Both the position numbers and the translations under genes were made by a program. This document shows, piece after piece, positions 11,801 to 23,372 of a stretch of 64,000 nt of DNA (position 1 is its first letter; every line of letters begins with the position of its first letter). The DNA lies in assembly GCF_009389715.1 (NCBI RefSeq), contig NW_024068188.1, positions 1 through 64,000 of the forward strand, written 5' to 3'. The stretch comes from Phoenix dactylifera (lineage: Eukaryota; Streptophyta; Magnoliopsida; Arecales; Arecaceae). A model generated the notes under the pieces. That model saw only the letters and a program-made list of their open reading frames with translations, did not search any database and was not told where the DNA came from.

Positions 11801-14282
11801 CCAAATGAAGCTTAACCCTGCCAAATGCGCCTTTGGAGTCACCTCGGGCAAATTCCTCGGCTTCATCATCACACAATGAGGAATCGAGGCCAACCCAGAA
11901 AAAATCCGAGCACTCCGGAAAATGACGCCTCCGAAGACAGTCAAGGAGGTACAACGGCTAACAGGCCGGGTTGCAGCCCTCGGGAGATTCATTTCTCGCT
12001 CGGCCGAGCGCTGCCTTCCCTTCTTTACGGCTCTAAAGAAGCCAAAGAATTTTCTGTGGTCGGACGAGTGCCAGCAGTCTTTTGAAGAGCTCAAGCACCT
12101 TCTGGCCTCCCCTCCCCTACTCACAAAGCCTCAACAGGGCGAGCTCCTCTACTTGTATCTAGCTGTTTCCCCTGTAGCAGTAAGCTCGGTCCTGGTCCGA
12201 GAGGAGGGCAAGCTCCAAAAACCAGTGTATTACACCAGCCGGGTCTTGAGGGATGTTGAAACCCGATACTCTAAGCTGGAGAAGACTGTCTATGCCTTGG
12301 TCATCTCAGCGCGAAGACTCCGGCCTTACTTCCAAGCCCACACAACGGCCGTGCTGACCGACCAGCCAGTAAAGCAGATCCTGCAGAGATCAGACCGCGC
12401 CGGCCGGATTACTAAATGGGCCATCGAGCTCGGAGAATTCGACCTCGAGTACCGACCCAGACCGGCGATCAAAACGCAAGCACTTGCCGACTTCATAGTC
12501 GAGTGCACCGTACCGGACGAGGTCGAGCCTGAACCCGAGCCTACACCAACAAAGCAGACCCCTAGTCTGGCATGGGCCCTACATGTCGATGGCTCTTCAA
12601 ACTCGGGGGGTAGCGGAGCAGGTCTCATCCTCACCAGCCCGGAGGGGGTGGTCGCTGAGCAGGCCCTACGCCTCGAGTTCCCTGCTTCCAACAACATGGC
12701 GGAATACGAAGCGCTAGTCGCCGGGCTCAAGCTAGCCAAGGAGCTAGGTGTGAAGGACTTGAAGGCCTTCAGTGATTCTCAACTCATCGTCAACCAAATC
12801 CTGGGCGACTTCGAAGCCAGAGACCCCACAATGCAAAAGTATCTTCAGAAGGTACGGGATCTCGCCTCGACCTTGGATTCTTTTCACATCCAACATGTTG
12901 CCAGGTCGGAGAATCTCAGGGCCGACCAGCTGTCAAAGCTGGCGTCCTCCCGCATGAGCGAGCTCCCCAAAACAACGGCACTGGAGTACCTTCAAGAACC
13001 CAGTACGGAGAAGCCCGAGCAGGCCCTTTGTGTTGAGTTCGAGCCAAGCTGGATGGACGAGCTCATCAGCTACCTGCAAGATGAAGTCCTCCCTGATGAT
13101 GAACGGGAGGCTCGCCGAGTGAAGCGCTCCGCCACCCGGTACATATTGCACGAGGAAAAGCTTTATCGGAGATCTTTCACCTCTCCCCTCCTCAGATGCC
13201 TCCGCCCGACGAAGGCTGATTATGCAATGAGCGAAGTCCATGAAGGGATTTGCGGAAGTCACCTGGGGGGACGAGCATTGGCCCATAAAATTTTGCGCCA
13301 GGGATATTATTGGCCGACACTTCAGAAGGATACCATGGACTTCGTCCGGAGATGCAACCGATGCCAGAGAAACGCCAATGTCCAATGCCGACCCTCGGCT
13401 CCCTTAACCTCTATCAGCTCCCCTTGGCCTTTTGCCCAGTGGGGAATTGATATTCTAGGGTCATTCCCTCTGGCTACCGGGCAAAGAAAATTCCTGGTCG
13501 TCTCCATCGACTATTTTACAAAATGGGTGGAGGCCGAGCCACTTGCCCGGATCACCGAGCAGAAGATGCGGGATTTTGTCTGGAAGTCAATAATCTGCAG
13601 ATTCGGGCTTCCCCGCATCCTCATATCCGACAACGGCCGCCAGTTCGACAACCTCCGTTTCAGAGAATTCTGCTCCGAGCTTGGCATCAACCACCGCTTC
13701 ACCTCGGTCGCGCATCCTCAGACAAACGGAGAAACCGAGGTAACAAATCGTACTATTTTGCAGGGGCTCAAAGCCAGGCTCGACAAATCCAAAGGACAAT
13801 GGGTCGAAGACCTGTACAATGTCCTGTGGGCTTACCGGACTATATTCCGTGTCCCCACCGGCGAGACTCCCTTCAATCTGACATACGGAACGGAAACTGT
13901 CATCCCGTTGGAGATCGGACTCCCATCTCCGAGGGTAGAGCATCATGACGCTAGCTCCAACTCCTCGCAGCTAAGAAACAACCTCGACCTGATCGAGGAA
14001 ACAAGGGAGGCCGCTCGCGTTCGCATGGCGAGGTACCAACAAAAGATAGCTCAATACTACAACGCCAGAGTCAAAATCAAGTCCTTCAAAGCAGGAGACC
14101 TTGTCCTCAGAAGAGCCGAGGCCTTCCGACCAACCGAACAAGGGAAACTGGCTCCAAACTGGGAAGGACCTTACCGAGTCACGCGCATCCGTCGGCCCGG
14201 AACTTATAAGCTAGAGTCTCTAGATGGGACTCCCATCCCATGAAGCTGGAGTTCCGAAAATCTCCGCGTGTACTACCAATAG
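8850..14282 (+). pseudogene. Tat gypsy gag-pol, one frame with four stop codons
   Basis: One frame of about 1810 codons runs from ATG 8850 to TAG 14280-14282. Four in-frame stops break it: TAG 8985, TAG 11661, TGA 11877 and TGA 14241. Gag occupies residues 1 to about 470, with a zinc-knuckle-like segment (CRFHRDHGHDTEDC) near 451. The aspartic protease motif IDNGSSANVLY is near 577. Reverse transcriptase runs from about 830 to 1020, with YVDDMLVKS near 955; the first stop in this domain precedes it. RNase H follows, then an additional RNase H-like domain (about 1242-1365). Integrase comes last: HHCC zinc finger near 1465-1500, catalytic region about 1530-1630 with SDNGRQFD. No chromodomain is seen. 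Protein made from this copy would stop after 45 residues. All four stops fit C-to-T change at CG or CHG sites. Confidence 0.93.
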
Positions 14283-14382
14283 AATCCCAAGGGATCTCCC
14301 ACTGTAACCATAAATTTCACTTATAAACGGCTCGTGCGTTTGTTTAAACTCACCAATTCTCCTGTGTTGTCTTATGATACCA

Positions 14383-15508
14383 GGCTCGTTCTCCTACCCC
14401 GACCATGGTCAGGATGCCCCCATACAACGGGATGTATTCAACGAGCTCGGCTCGTTCTCCTACCCCGACCACGGTCGGGATGCCCCGATATTTCGGGATG
14501 ATGTCCGTGAGATCGTGACGCGTTCTCCATCGGCCAACGAGCTCGGCTCGTTCTCCTACCCTGACCACGGTCGGGATGCCCCCATACAACGGGATGCATC
14601 CACCACCGACCAACGAGCTCGGCTCGTTCTCCTACCCCGACCATGGTCAGGATGCCCCCATACAACGGGATGTATTCAACGAGCTCGGCTCGTTCTCCTA
14701 CCCCGACCACGGTCGGGATGCCCCGATATTTCGGGATGATGTCCGTGAGATCGTGACGCGTTCTCCATCGGCCAACGAGCTCGGCTCGTTCTCCTACCCT
14801 GACCACGGTCGGGATGCCCCCATACAACGGGATGCGTCCACCACCGACCAACGAGCTCGGCTCGTTCTCCTACCCCGACCATGGTCAGGATGCCCCCATA
14901 CAACGGGATGTATTCAACGAGCTCGGCTCGTTCTCCTACCCCGACCACGGTCGGGATGCCCCGATATTTCGGGATGATGTCCGTGAGATCGTGACGCGTT
15001 CTCCATCGGCCAACGAGCTCGGCTCGTTCTCCTACCCTGACCACGGTCGGGATGCCCCCATACAACGAGATGCGTCCACCACCGACCAACGAGCTCGGCT
15101 CGTTCTTCTACCCCGACCATGGTCAGGATGCCCCCATACAACGGGATGTATTCAACGAGCTCGGCTCGTTCTCCTACCCCGACCACGGTCGGGATGCCCC
15201 GATATTTCGGGATGATGTCCGTGAGATCATGACGCGTTCTCCATCGGCCAACGAGCTCGGCTCGTTCTCCTACCCTGACCACGGTCGGGATGCCCCCATA
15301 CAACGGGATGCGTCCACCACCGACCAACGAGCTCGGCTCGTTCTCCTACCCCGACCATGGTCAGGATGCCCCCATACAACGGGATGTATTCAACGAGCTC
15401 GGCTCGTTCTCCTACCCCGACCACGGTCGGGATGCCCCGATATTTCGGGATGATGTCCGTGAGATCGTGATGCGTTCTCCATCGGCCAACGAGCTCGGCT
15501 CGTTCTCC
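14383..15508. repeat. 238-bp tandem array, about 4.7 copies, downstream of pol
   Basis: Units start at 14383, 14621, 14859, 15097 and 15335 (partial), all 238 bp apart and nearly identical, with only scattered substitutions such as GCATCC versus GCGTCC. Each unit is built of three related modules of about 80 bp that open with GAGCTCGGCTCGTTCTCCTA. Modules contain short hairpins: CCCGACCACGGTCGGG, CCCGACCATGGTCAGG and CCCGATATTTCGGG. The array is open in several frames on both strands because 238 is not a multiple of three and stops are rare; I do not think it is coding. Tandem arrays in this place are typical of Tat elements. Confidence 0.95.
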
Positions 15509-16224
15509 ATCGATCACGGAACCTGATTCAACTTCCTATTCGTGATCAGCGAAAAGTCCCGTGACTGACAATCGGATTTTTCTATCGGCATCCCCAAAAG
15601 AACGGACCCCGAGCAGAAGAGCGTCTTCAGTAGCCAGGCGGAGTTCATAGCCTCGGCATAAGAGCGCTCATGGTACCAGGTACCCGTTCAATTAATATCT
15701 CTACATTACTTGATTCATTTTCGTTCTCATTAATCTCCGTTTTTGGTTAATTAATTTAATCACCCGCCTCGGCGACCTGACGCTCGGGCTCAAAGTTCGC
15801 TGAAGAATCTTTGGTTAGCAAGTCCTAGGGCTCGGTCGAATTCTGAGCTAAGCTCGAAAAGATCCCTCCGAGCCCGAGCGTATCCTAGACATAATTATCG
15901 TTATAGTGCTAGTCTTAGGACCTAGGCTCGGCTGTGCCGAGTCTTAACGCAAGTCCGGTTATATGGCAGACGAAGTTGGAGCCGTAGAGCCTAATTCCTT
16001 AATATAAAAGCGGATTCGAACGAAAGATCTTTAGCCAGCCAAAAATGAAACCAAAGCACAAGTCACAAGTCATAACAAATGTATATTCATTTCAAAAAGC
16101 CCGTAGGCTAAGTACAAGAGCTCGGACTCGGCCTTAACAAGTATAGAGGCCACTCCGGCTTACAAAAAAAAAAAAGAGAGAGAAAAAAGGGGAAGACTAC
16201 ACCAAGGGCTCAGGCCCGGCGACT
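15509..16224. other. Spacer between tandem array and antisense gene
   Basis: No coding frame on the plus strand. It is rich in CTCGG and GAGC motifs, like the rest of the element. It should hold the 3' UTR and polyadenylation site of the antisense gene, for example near the AT-rich stretch at 16030-16100, but no site is clear. Confidence 0.5.
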
Positions 16225-18483
16225 TCAGGAGCGGTTGGCTCCTCTGCGGTCGAGGCCTCCACGGTAGCTTCGGGAGCCGCCTCGATGACCTCGGGAGCGA
16301 TCTCGCCTTCTTTCAGCTTGACCCTCCTGGTCGGCCCCGCCAGAGGTTGGAACCTCTGCCTCTGCCTCCGCTTCTGGATCTTCGACCCCAGCGCCTGGTT
16401 GAAGCAGGCTGAGGTCGAAGTCTGGGAGAAGTCGCCGCAACTGGTTGCGGAAGTCCTTGAAGCCCTGGATGAGCCCGTTGACGCCTTCCTCTTCCATCAA
16501 GTCGCGAAACTCTTCCGATTCACGGAAGAGCTTGACGGCGTCCTGGGCCTGCTCCCGGGCCTCCTTCTCTCCAAGCCTCATGGTAGGCGGCCTTCCGCTC
16601 CAAAGTCTTTATTTCTCTTTCGCAGGTCCGCGAGCAGAGATTGCATGTCAATTAGACGGATCTCGAGATCTTGGACCTTTATTCGAGCCTCCCCCACCTC
16701 CTGCTCGCGTATAGCGAGCGACGATTCGGCCTCCGTCCGGCGGGCCTCCGCGGCACGCACTTCAGACCTGGTCAAAGTGTGCGCGCCCTTCACCTCTTTA
16801 AGTTCGGCGACCAGAGCCCGAACCTCGTCCTCGGCCGCCCCTAGCTTCGCTTGAAGCACTTTCTGCTCGGCCTCGGACGCGAGGAACTTCGCTTCGGCCT
16901 CCTCATGCCCCCTTTGATGCCTTCGGGCCCGGTCCCGATAGTCTTGGATGATGTGAATCATCGTTTCGGTCTCGTGGAGGCGCTGCAAGAGGGACACGTA
17001 AGAAATAGTTTTAAGCTGAAATACAAATTTGCACAGAAATAAAAGCTGACTTACTCGGATGGAGGAGCAAATAGTGGAATCCATGAACTCGCCATAGTTC
17101 ATGGATCGGATCTTGACCTGGTCGGCCGGGAGCAGTGCGACCCGGAGAACTTCGCGCGCCACTTGTACGCTGTCGAGGGCCGAGTCTTCCTCAAAGATGG
17201 CCCATCCAGGAGCGTATGGCACCCGCTCCTGGGGGCCCGATGAACCCGCCAGGCCGGCCGGCCTGGGTGCAGCCGACCCCGTCGCTTTCTGGCTATTCCC
17301 CGGCTCGGAACCGGAGAGTTGGGGTCGGTTTGGCGGCCGACCTGACCGCCGCATGGTAGAAGAGGGGCGCGCGAGCGCCAAATCTGTCGAAGTCCTCCCT
17401 CCCTGGTCGGAATTTGGAGCTTCCTGCCGACCAGGGACTTGCGAAATGGGCACCGGGTATGGAAGTGCCAATCGTGGCTCCGCCAGAGCCTGCGCCCTCT
17501 CCCCGACCAGCCTCAGAGCGCGCGGGGCGAGGAGCGCGCGCCTCAACTGAGGTGGTCGCCGAGGTCTTCACCGAGGTCTTCACTTTCTTCCTCGGCTCGG
17601 TCGGTTCTCCCGAGAGCTCGGCCGCTCTCTTTTGGAACCGGGCGTATAGGACCTCGCTCTTGGTCACCATCTTTGCGATATCTGCGAGGACGAGCAGGAT
17701 TAAAACTTAGAAACTGTAATAAAATAGAAAAAACACCTTAAGGCTACTCTTACCATGGGGACGTGCCGAGCTCAGCCCAACATTTACTAGAGCGTCCTCA
17801 CTGATGAGGCCGTTCAGTAAGATGCCGCCCCCGAGGCTGCGGATGGCGTCGAGGACCCCCTGCTCGCGCGAAGAAAGCCTGGGGACTTTGTTGACAGATT
17901 TGAGATGGGTTGGCCCCCACCTAGGGTCAAACCCCCACGACCGCTCAGACCCCAGGAAGAAGAACTTCTTCTTCCAGTCGTGGATGGACGAGGGGGCACC
18001 ATGGAAGAGTGGCCGACCCGCCCGAAGGGCGATATAGAGCCACTCTCCGTCTCCCGGATTCGACTTTAGCACAAAAAGTCGCCGGAAGACGTTAACAGAG
18101 GTCGGAATCCCGTGCAGTAAGCACAGCGACAGAAAACCGATCACTGTTCTCCAGGCGTTCGGAGCAAGTTGCGCCGGAACCAACTGGTATTCCGTCAGCA
18201 ACTCATTCACGAAGCCGTGAAGAGGGAAACGTGGGCCGGCCCAGAGTGATTCTAAATACACTCCAACCCGGCCTACCGGAGGGTCGGTCACCCGATCCCC
18301 CTGCCTGGTGGGTTCCAACTGGAACCCTTGGAGAGGAAAAAACCACTCCTCGGTCATTTCCACCTCCAGTACGCTCATGGTGGACTCGACTTTATTTGGA
18401 CCGGAACCCATTAGGAAGAAAGAAAAGGGATTCTGGAAGGAAAAGAAGAAGGGGGGAAGGGACCTGTGAAACGCCGGGAACAA
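16225..18483 (-). pseudogene. Antisense spliced gene of the Tat element (PF04195-like N-terminus, coiled-coil C-terminus)
   Basis: Exon 1 (18483-17754) encodes a domain like the plant 'putative gypsy type transposon' family (PF04195): FPLHGFVNELL, LAPNAWRTVIGFLSLC, then HDWKKKFFFLG. The start may be ATG 18483 or the in-frame ATG 18411 (MGSGPNKVES). An intron at 17753-17682 (72 bp, donor ATG|GTAAGA, acceptor CTCGCAG) joins in frame to exon 2 (17681-17055). A second 72-bp intron (17054-16983, GTAAGT to TTGCAG) leads to exon 3. Exon 3 is a long Glu/Ala/Arg-rich coiled coil, then an acidic tail ending at 16225. The frame shifts once around 17400-17546 and once near 16580, so this copy is probably broken. 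Function is unknown. Its TATA box lies at 18551-18560. Antisense genes here are known for Tat elements. Confidence 0.8.
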
Positions 18484-18550
18484 AAAACTTCGGACTGAGA
18501 AAAGCTGAAGGAAGAAGACGATAAGAGAGGAGGAGAAAGCCAGGTGAGGG

Positions 18551-18560
18551 TTTATATAAA
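18551..18560 (-). promoter_or_regulatory. TATA box of the antisense gene
   Basis: TTTATATAAA, a palindrome, lies 68 bases before the antisense ATG at 18483. On the minus strand it reads GATTTATATAAACCC, a good plant TATA box. Its place fits a transcription start near 18520-18530. Confidence 0.6.
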
Positions 18561-18905
18561 TCCCCCAACGGCCCAGATCAGCGAGAAAAAATGCTGCTCC
18601 CTATTCGGATTACGACGCGTGTCAACCCAAAAGGTAAAGCGTCGCATTTATTCCGGGCTGACGCTTCGAACACAGAAGCGCCTTATCGAATCATACGGCC
18701 CCATCATGAGCCCACGACGTGAGGACGCTTCGGAGAAGGCGTCCCAATAATGAGGCCTTTTCGGGAAAGGAGAAACGCCGCCTATTAAAGGCATCTCGAA
18801 GCGCCCGGTAATTCAAAAAACGCGCAATAACTTTTAAAATTTTTAAATCCATAATAACCCAACCAAAACTACTTCCCGCGCCCAAGCTGGTAGCCAGCTA
18901 GAACT
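18561..18905. other. Untranslated zone before the 3' LTR
   Basis: No gene. It holds several GAAGCG and CGCTTC motifs in both directions (18600-18820), which may be the upstream control region of the antisense gene; this is inference. Confidence 0.4.
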
Positions 18906-18922
18906 AGGAAGTCGGGGGGTAG
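18906..18922 (+). other. Polypurine tract
   Basis: AGGAAGTCGGGGGGTAG directly precedes the 3' LTR. It is purine-rich and in the correct position to prime plus-strand DNA synthesis, though C and T interruptions are present. Confidence 0.7.
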
Positions 18923-19870
18923 TGTTGGGAGATTACCCAAGTCATGACACCTCAGAGGCGCTCGACCGAAGAGCGCCGGCCAGAGAGGCGCTCGACCGAA
19001 GAGCGCCGGCCAGAGAGGCGCTCGACCGAAGAGCGCCGACCAGGAAGGCGCTCGATTAGAAAGCGCCGACCAGGAGCAACCCCGCCACAGGACACTCCGC
19101 TAGGCGACCTATTCGGCTCAGCACCTCTGCTGAGCCCATGCCTTAGCCGAATATCCAATCTCCGCTTAATCCTCCAACAGGTCTGACAACCAAGTACGTG
19201 ACTCCACTACAATCTGCCGCCATCCTTAAGTCATCAAGGCACGGGATCTCCACAGGAACTCGGCATGACCTGTCATTAATGCATAAGACCCCCTCGGGCC
19301 TCCGATGCACTCAGTCATTAAATGAACACGGCCCAAGACGATCTCCGGATCACTGAACCATCAAAGCATATGGCTCATCCAGACCACTAGTTCATTCAAC
19401 AATTAATGCACTTACCATCTACGAACCCCAGGCCTACCACGACCGACGGTTCAACCACCTCAACGGGCCTGCCGACCGTGACAGCTCCCTGACTCCGGCC
19501 TGATCCGGCCTTATTCTCCCCAACGCCATTAATGAGCGCGATCGTGCCCAATTATTGCAAAAGGAGACAAACTCCCCTGTCACCTCCCAGGTAACACTAA
19601 ATCCCTCTATAAAAGGAGGACATTCAAACACAAGAAGGGGGGAGGGAATAGATACACACAAACAACAGGAAAAGAAAGGCTCTCTTCCACCAATTAGCCC
19701 CCTCTGACTTAAGCTTCGGAGGGCCGGCGCCGGAAAACCCGGCCACCGGCTTTTTTGCAGGATCTTCCAGGAGGACGCCGCCTGTCGACGCACCGCCATC
19801 CACCGCCCCAGGCAGTGGAGCTCCTCCCTTCTCGGTTTGCGGCAGCCCCCGGGTCCAATTTCCAGCAACA
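18923..19870 (+). repeat. 3' LTR of Tat gypsy element
   Basis: Starts TGTTGGGAG and ends TCCAGCAACA, 948 bp. It has the same four 30-bp hairpin repeats (18955-19074) and TATAAAA (19608-19614) as the 5' LTR. It lacks a few short segments of the 5' LTR, for example around 8625-8640. It is followed by ACACT (19871-19875), the right target duplication. Confidence 0.95.
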
Positions 19871-22438
19871 ACACTTATTTTGCAATGCCTTATTTGGCCA
19901 ACATGAGCATGGGGAGGGTTCAAAGTAAAATTATTCTTGAAATAAAATTCCACCAGCAATTGATGCTCATGCTGACCTCTAGATTGTGGGTGGATACTTC
20001 CGAGATTCCAAGCACTCAATCACTTAAGATTTGGATACTTTCTGCTCAAGAGATTATGAGAAGAAAGGACAGCAATAGATTCACATGATGGAAAGTAGGA
20101 GAACAAAAGAAGAGGACTGAACATTGACTTTTGACCCTTTGAATCCAACCATCTGGTTTCGGTAATTCTCTTGAGGATGATACAAACAGAAAAGTGGCAC
20201 TGGAATCCTAACACAAGCTGGTGGCTGTGTCTCATGCTTATATATTTTTTATTATTATTATTTTATCATAGTTGATACAACAAGAAATGATCAAGGGAAA
20301 GCTGGAAATGATGAGCACGGAATAGGGATGCAAAAAGGTTTCAGACTTGAAACAAGATATGGTGATCCAATTGAAGTTACAGTAAAAAGTGAAGTATTTT
20401 ATGGGAAACTCTTGGAAAGGAGAAAGCAGGAGCTTATGGTGCACACAGACCATTTCATTGGATAATATAATGCAGTACTGTCCATGCGATTCTGTCTCTG
20501 TTCAGAAATTTGAACATGGAGGTTTTGCATTTCTCAAGCCCGAATTGACCTTTTATCTGACTTGACCCAATCTGGCTATCTATTGAATTGGATCTAGGTC
20601 CAATATCAAAACCCGTATATGAAATTGGGTCGAGTTGGGTTAAGCATACCCGAATTTCATCCGACCTATTTGCAGCCTTATCATACATTTTGCACATCGG
20701 ATATGCTAGGGTGCCCCTCCGGGTTCGACAATGCCAATATTAACATGTATGACGTGGTTTTACGCCCCTGCTGTGGTAGAAGCTAGGAGTTGCAGTAGGA
20801 TGGTATGCTGTGCCTAATGGATTTTGAGATATGTGATTTGCATTAAGCACTTCATTTTCAACAAGCCAGTAGCTTTACTTGCATCATATGCTGAAAATGG
20901 AACTCAAAGGCCACCTTGCGTCGATGGAACAATTAATATCTAATATATGCACTTATGCTAAACCGGTGCGAGTTATAACTTAAATATTGCTTCATTAGAT
21001 TCATTGTTATCAGCTGAGATAGTGAGATATAATGACTAACAACATAGTTAAAAAATATTAAAGCACTTTATATATGCTTTTTATATTTAATTAGTTCATT
21101 TTATATTTAATCAAATACAAAAAATCAAGTTTAAAATCTTCATACAGTGACAATGTCAAATTGTGATCACCATCATGCACCCTCTGTAGCCCCATTATAA
21201 TGACAATGAATATACAAGTATTGTCGTCTATTATCTGCTATATTCTTCCAACATATAGGAGCATACCAATTATATATAACCATGAATACCTTTCCTGAAT
21301 CTACTCATGCCTCTGTATTGGAATTGTATGTCGTTCTCATGCGAATAAATATCAATTTACGTTCGGATTTTTGTGCCTAAAGATCTATGACCAGTTTGGC
21401 TCATTTTACATGAAGAGTTGGACTGTGCTTGAATGGAGAGCTGAGTTTTGGATGTTGGACTTGAAATGAAAGACTAATGCTTGTGTGTGTAATTGGATAT
21501 GACTTAGGGTCGGATTCAATGTTGCAAAGTTTGCCTTCGACCTAATTGAAGGTTAAATCTCAATTTAGGACCTGAATTTGATTTGTGGCTCTACACTTTC
21601 GATCCAGAGTGCTCCGAGAACGGGTTAAATGTAATTGGGAGTATTGGGCCAAGGTTTATCCGTGTCCCTTGCACCCTCATCTAGATTCTTTGTCTTTCTA
21701 GTGATTCATGAATAAGATCCATTCTTCAACATAAACTGGAAGCATATTAATTTGTAATTGAATCAATAAAAGAAATTCATAGTACATCAAAATAGCATCA
21801 TTCAAAGACATTTCATTGGTTAGCAAAGTCACTTGCATTCATCCAATGCTCTTAAACCAGTGTTCATCCCACTTGCCCCATGCTGTGAAGTAGCAGAACA
21901 GAGGTGTGATAGAACTCTTAGAACTAACGTTAGTCACCAACGGTGATGGAGGAGAAAAGAATTTGAGTCGGTCCAGGGTGCCTGTCTTAGCATTTTCTTA
22001 ATGGAATAATGCATAACAATTATAGCTGTCATTATACCATGATCACCATTTATACCCATTTAGTTTTCTTTGATCACTTTCACAGCCCAACGAGGAGTCA
22101 TATTATTTAAAAATTGGGATGGCACATCATCTTAGGGTCGGTTTGGATATTCTTACAAGATTGAGCAAAAAATCCTGCAGCATTCGTGGATTTGGGCTGC
22201 CCGTCTAAGCATGACTCTATCAACCAAACTCTCTGTCTCATAGGGCTCACCTTCTATAAAGTTTTGAGTGTTAGCAAATTGCATGATTGGGTGGAGTATT
22301 TTAAATATATTGTCGTAGCTATCAGCCAAAATACATCAATAAACTATGGAAAAATGCTACTAGGCTCGATATGATTATCTATGTCAGTCTTACCAATGCC
22401 TTGAGTATCATTATATTTGTGTATAACCTTAGATGTAG
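19871..22438. other. Intergenic, right flank of the gypsy element
   Basis: Begins with the right ACACT duplication. A stretch at about 20530-20690, rich in ACCCGA and TTGGGTC words, resembles old non-autonomous plant repeats but has no clear ends. I see no gene. Confidence 0.45.
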
Positions 22439-22502
22439 ATGTCATAGTGTATCATTGTCATGCATGGAGCATGTCATAGTGTATCATTGTCATGCATGGA
22501 GC
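22439..22502. repeat. Exact 32-bp tandem duplication
   Basis: The unit beginning ATGTCATAGTGTATC occurs at 22439-22470 and again at 22471-22502 with no difference seen. This indicates a recent local duplication. Confidence 0.95.
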
Positions 22503-23190
22503 CCACATAAACCATTTCGGAATATGGACGGACAATATAATAGATGGAATAATACGAACATGAGTACAGCTGATTACGGACGAAATTTAAGTATAGAAAA
22601 TGTTAAATTTTAAATAACTTCTGTTTAAAGCTCGATTAAAAATAAATATGATTTAGGCCCGAGGCGTCTTTCATGTTCAGCTCTAGACATGAACTAGAAG
22701 TATGGTCTCAAATCCCATATTAGCAGTGGCCAAATCACACTGTTGTTTATGGTGTTAGTAGATGAGTCATTGACTCGTAGGAGTAGTTTAACCTCTTTAA
22801 GCTTTTCATTATTTTCTTTTCCCCTGCTTACGGTAAAAACACTCCTTTTCCATCTTCACTGAGCCAACACCACGTTCTTTTTTCTTGATAAATGAGCTGC
22901 AATTGCAGGGCACTCATTTTATTAAAGAGAGAAGCAGGAGAAAATTTTATATATTCATTCTTAGCAAGATAGATATCGCCTCAGATGTTTTCTTGCCTCT
23001 ACTTTTTCAGATTACGAGGCTCCTCTGGTCATCCCTACCTAGGATTTCACACTGGTCTTGTGAGAGACGCTGGCATTCCATGGCTGTGCTGAACTTTTCC
23101 AGGTTATTAAATGAAACAAACATACTCCATTACTTTGCTCAAGTCGCATCCTATTTATCATTATTTTGTTGAAGTTTTCGTCCTGCAGTC
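22503..23190. other. Intergenic, no gene recognised
   Basis: One plus-strand frame of 95 codons (22885-23172) has no resemblance I recognise and no promoter or splice context. Nothing else is supported. Confidence 0.4.
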
Positions 23191-23372
23191 CTTCATTGGT
23201 CATTTATTGCTTTGAGGGTAGTGCTGCTGTTCAATTTCACTTGTTAGCCATTTGGATTATACTTATCCTAACTGATGCATTACTTCACTGGTCATTTCTT
23301 GCTTTCAGGGTAGTGCTGCTGCTAAATTTCACTTTTTAACCATTTGGCATTATACGTATCCTATCTGATGCA
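23191..23372. repeat. 91-bp imperfect tandem duplication
   Basis: Bases 23191-23281 and 23282-23372 align with period 91. Shared blocks include GGGTAGTGCTGCTG, CCATTTGG and CTGATGCATT. About ten differences show it is older than the 32-bp duplication at 22439. Confidence 0.85.

Larger units (their letters stand above)
7852..19870 (+). mobile_element. Complete Tat-lineage Ty3/gypsy retrotransposon
   Basis: This 12.0-kb element has two similar LTRs (965 and 948 bp) that start TG and end CA, a 5-bp target duplication (ACACT) on both sides, a primer binding site, a gag-pol, a purine tract and an untranslated zone with a tandem array. The order in pol is protease, reverse transcriptase, RNase H, a second RNase H-like domain (LHVDGSSN...), then integrase with no chromodomain. 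The extra RNase H and an antisense gene before the 3' LTR are known marks of the Tat group (Ogre, Retand, RIRE2-like). Four in-frame stops in gag-pol show it is not autonomous now. The LTRs differ by roughly 2% in substitutions by eye, so it is fairly young. Confidence 0.95.

Noticed and set aside
9004-13948. Many plus- and minus-strand frames of 60-240 codons inside gag-pol
   Set aside because: They overlap the single gag-pol frame in other frames and show no domains.
14350-15517. Several open frames of 120-137 codons on both strands in the tandem array, looking like a repeat protein family (ELGSFSYPDHGRDAP)
   Set aside because: The unit is 238 bp, not a multiple of three, so all frames are read in turn; openness on both strands comes from base composition. 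No start context or family match.
22885-23172. 95-codon plus-strand frame
   Set aside because: No homology recognised, AT-rich context, no splice or promoter support.
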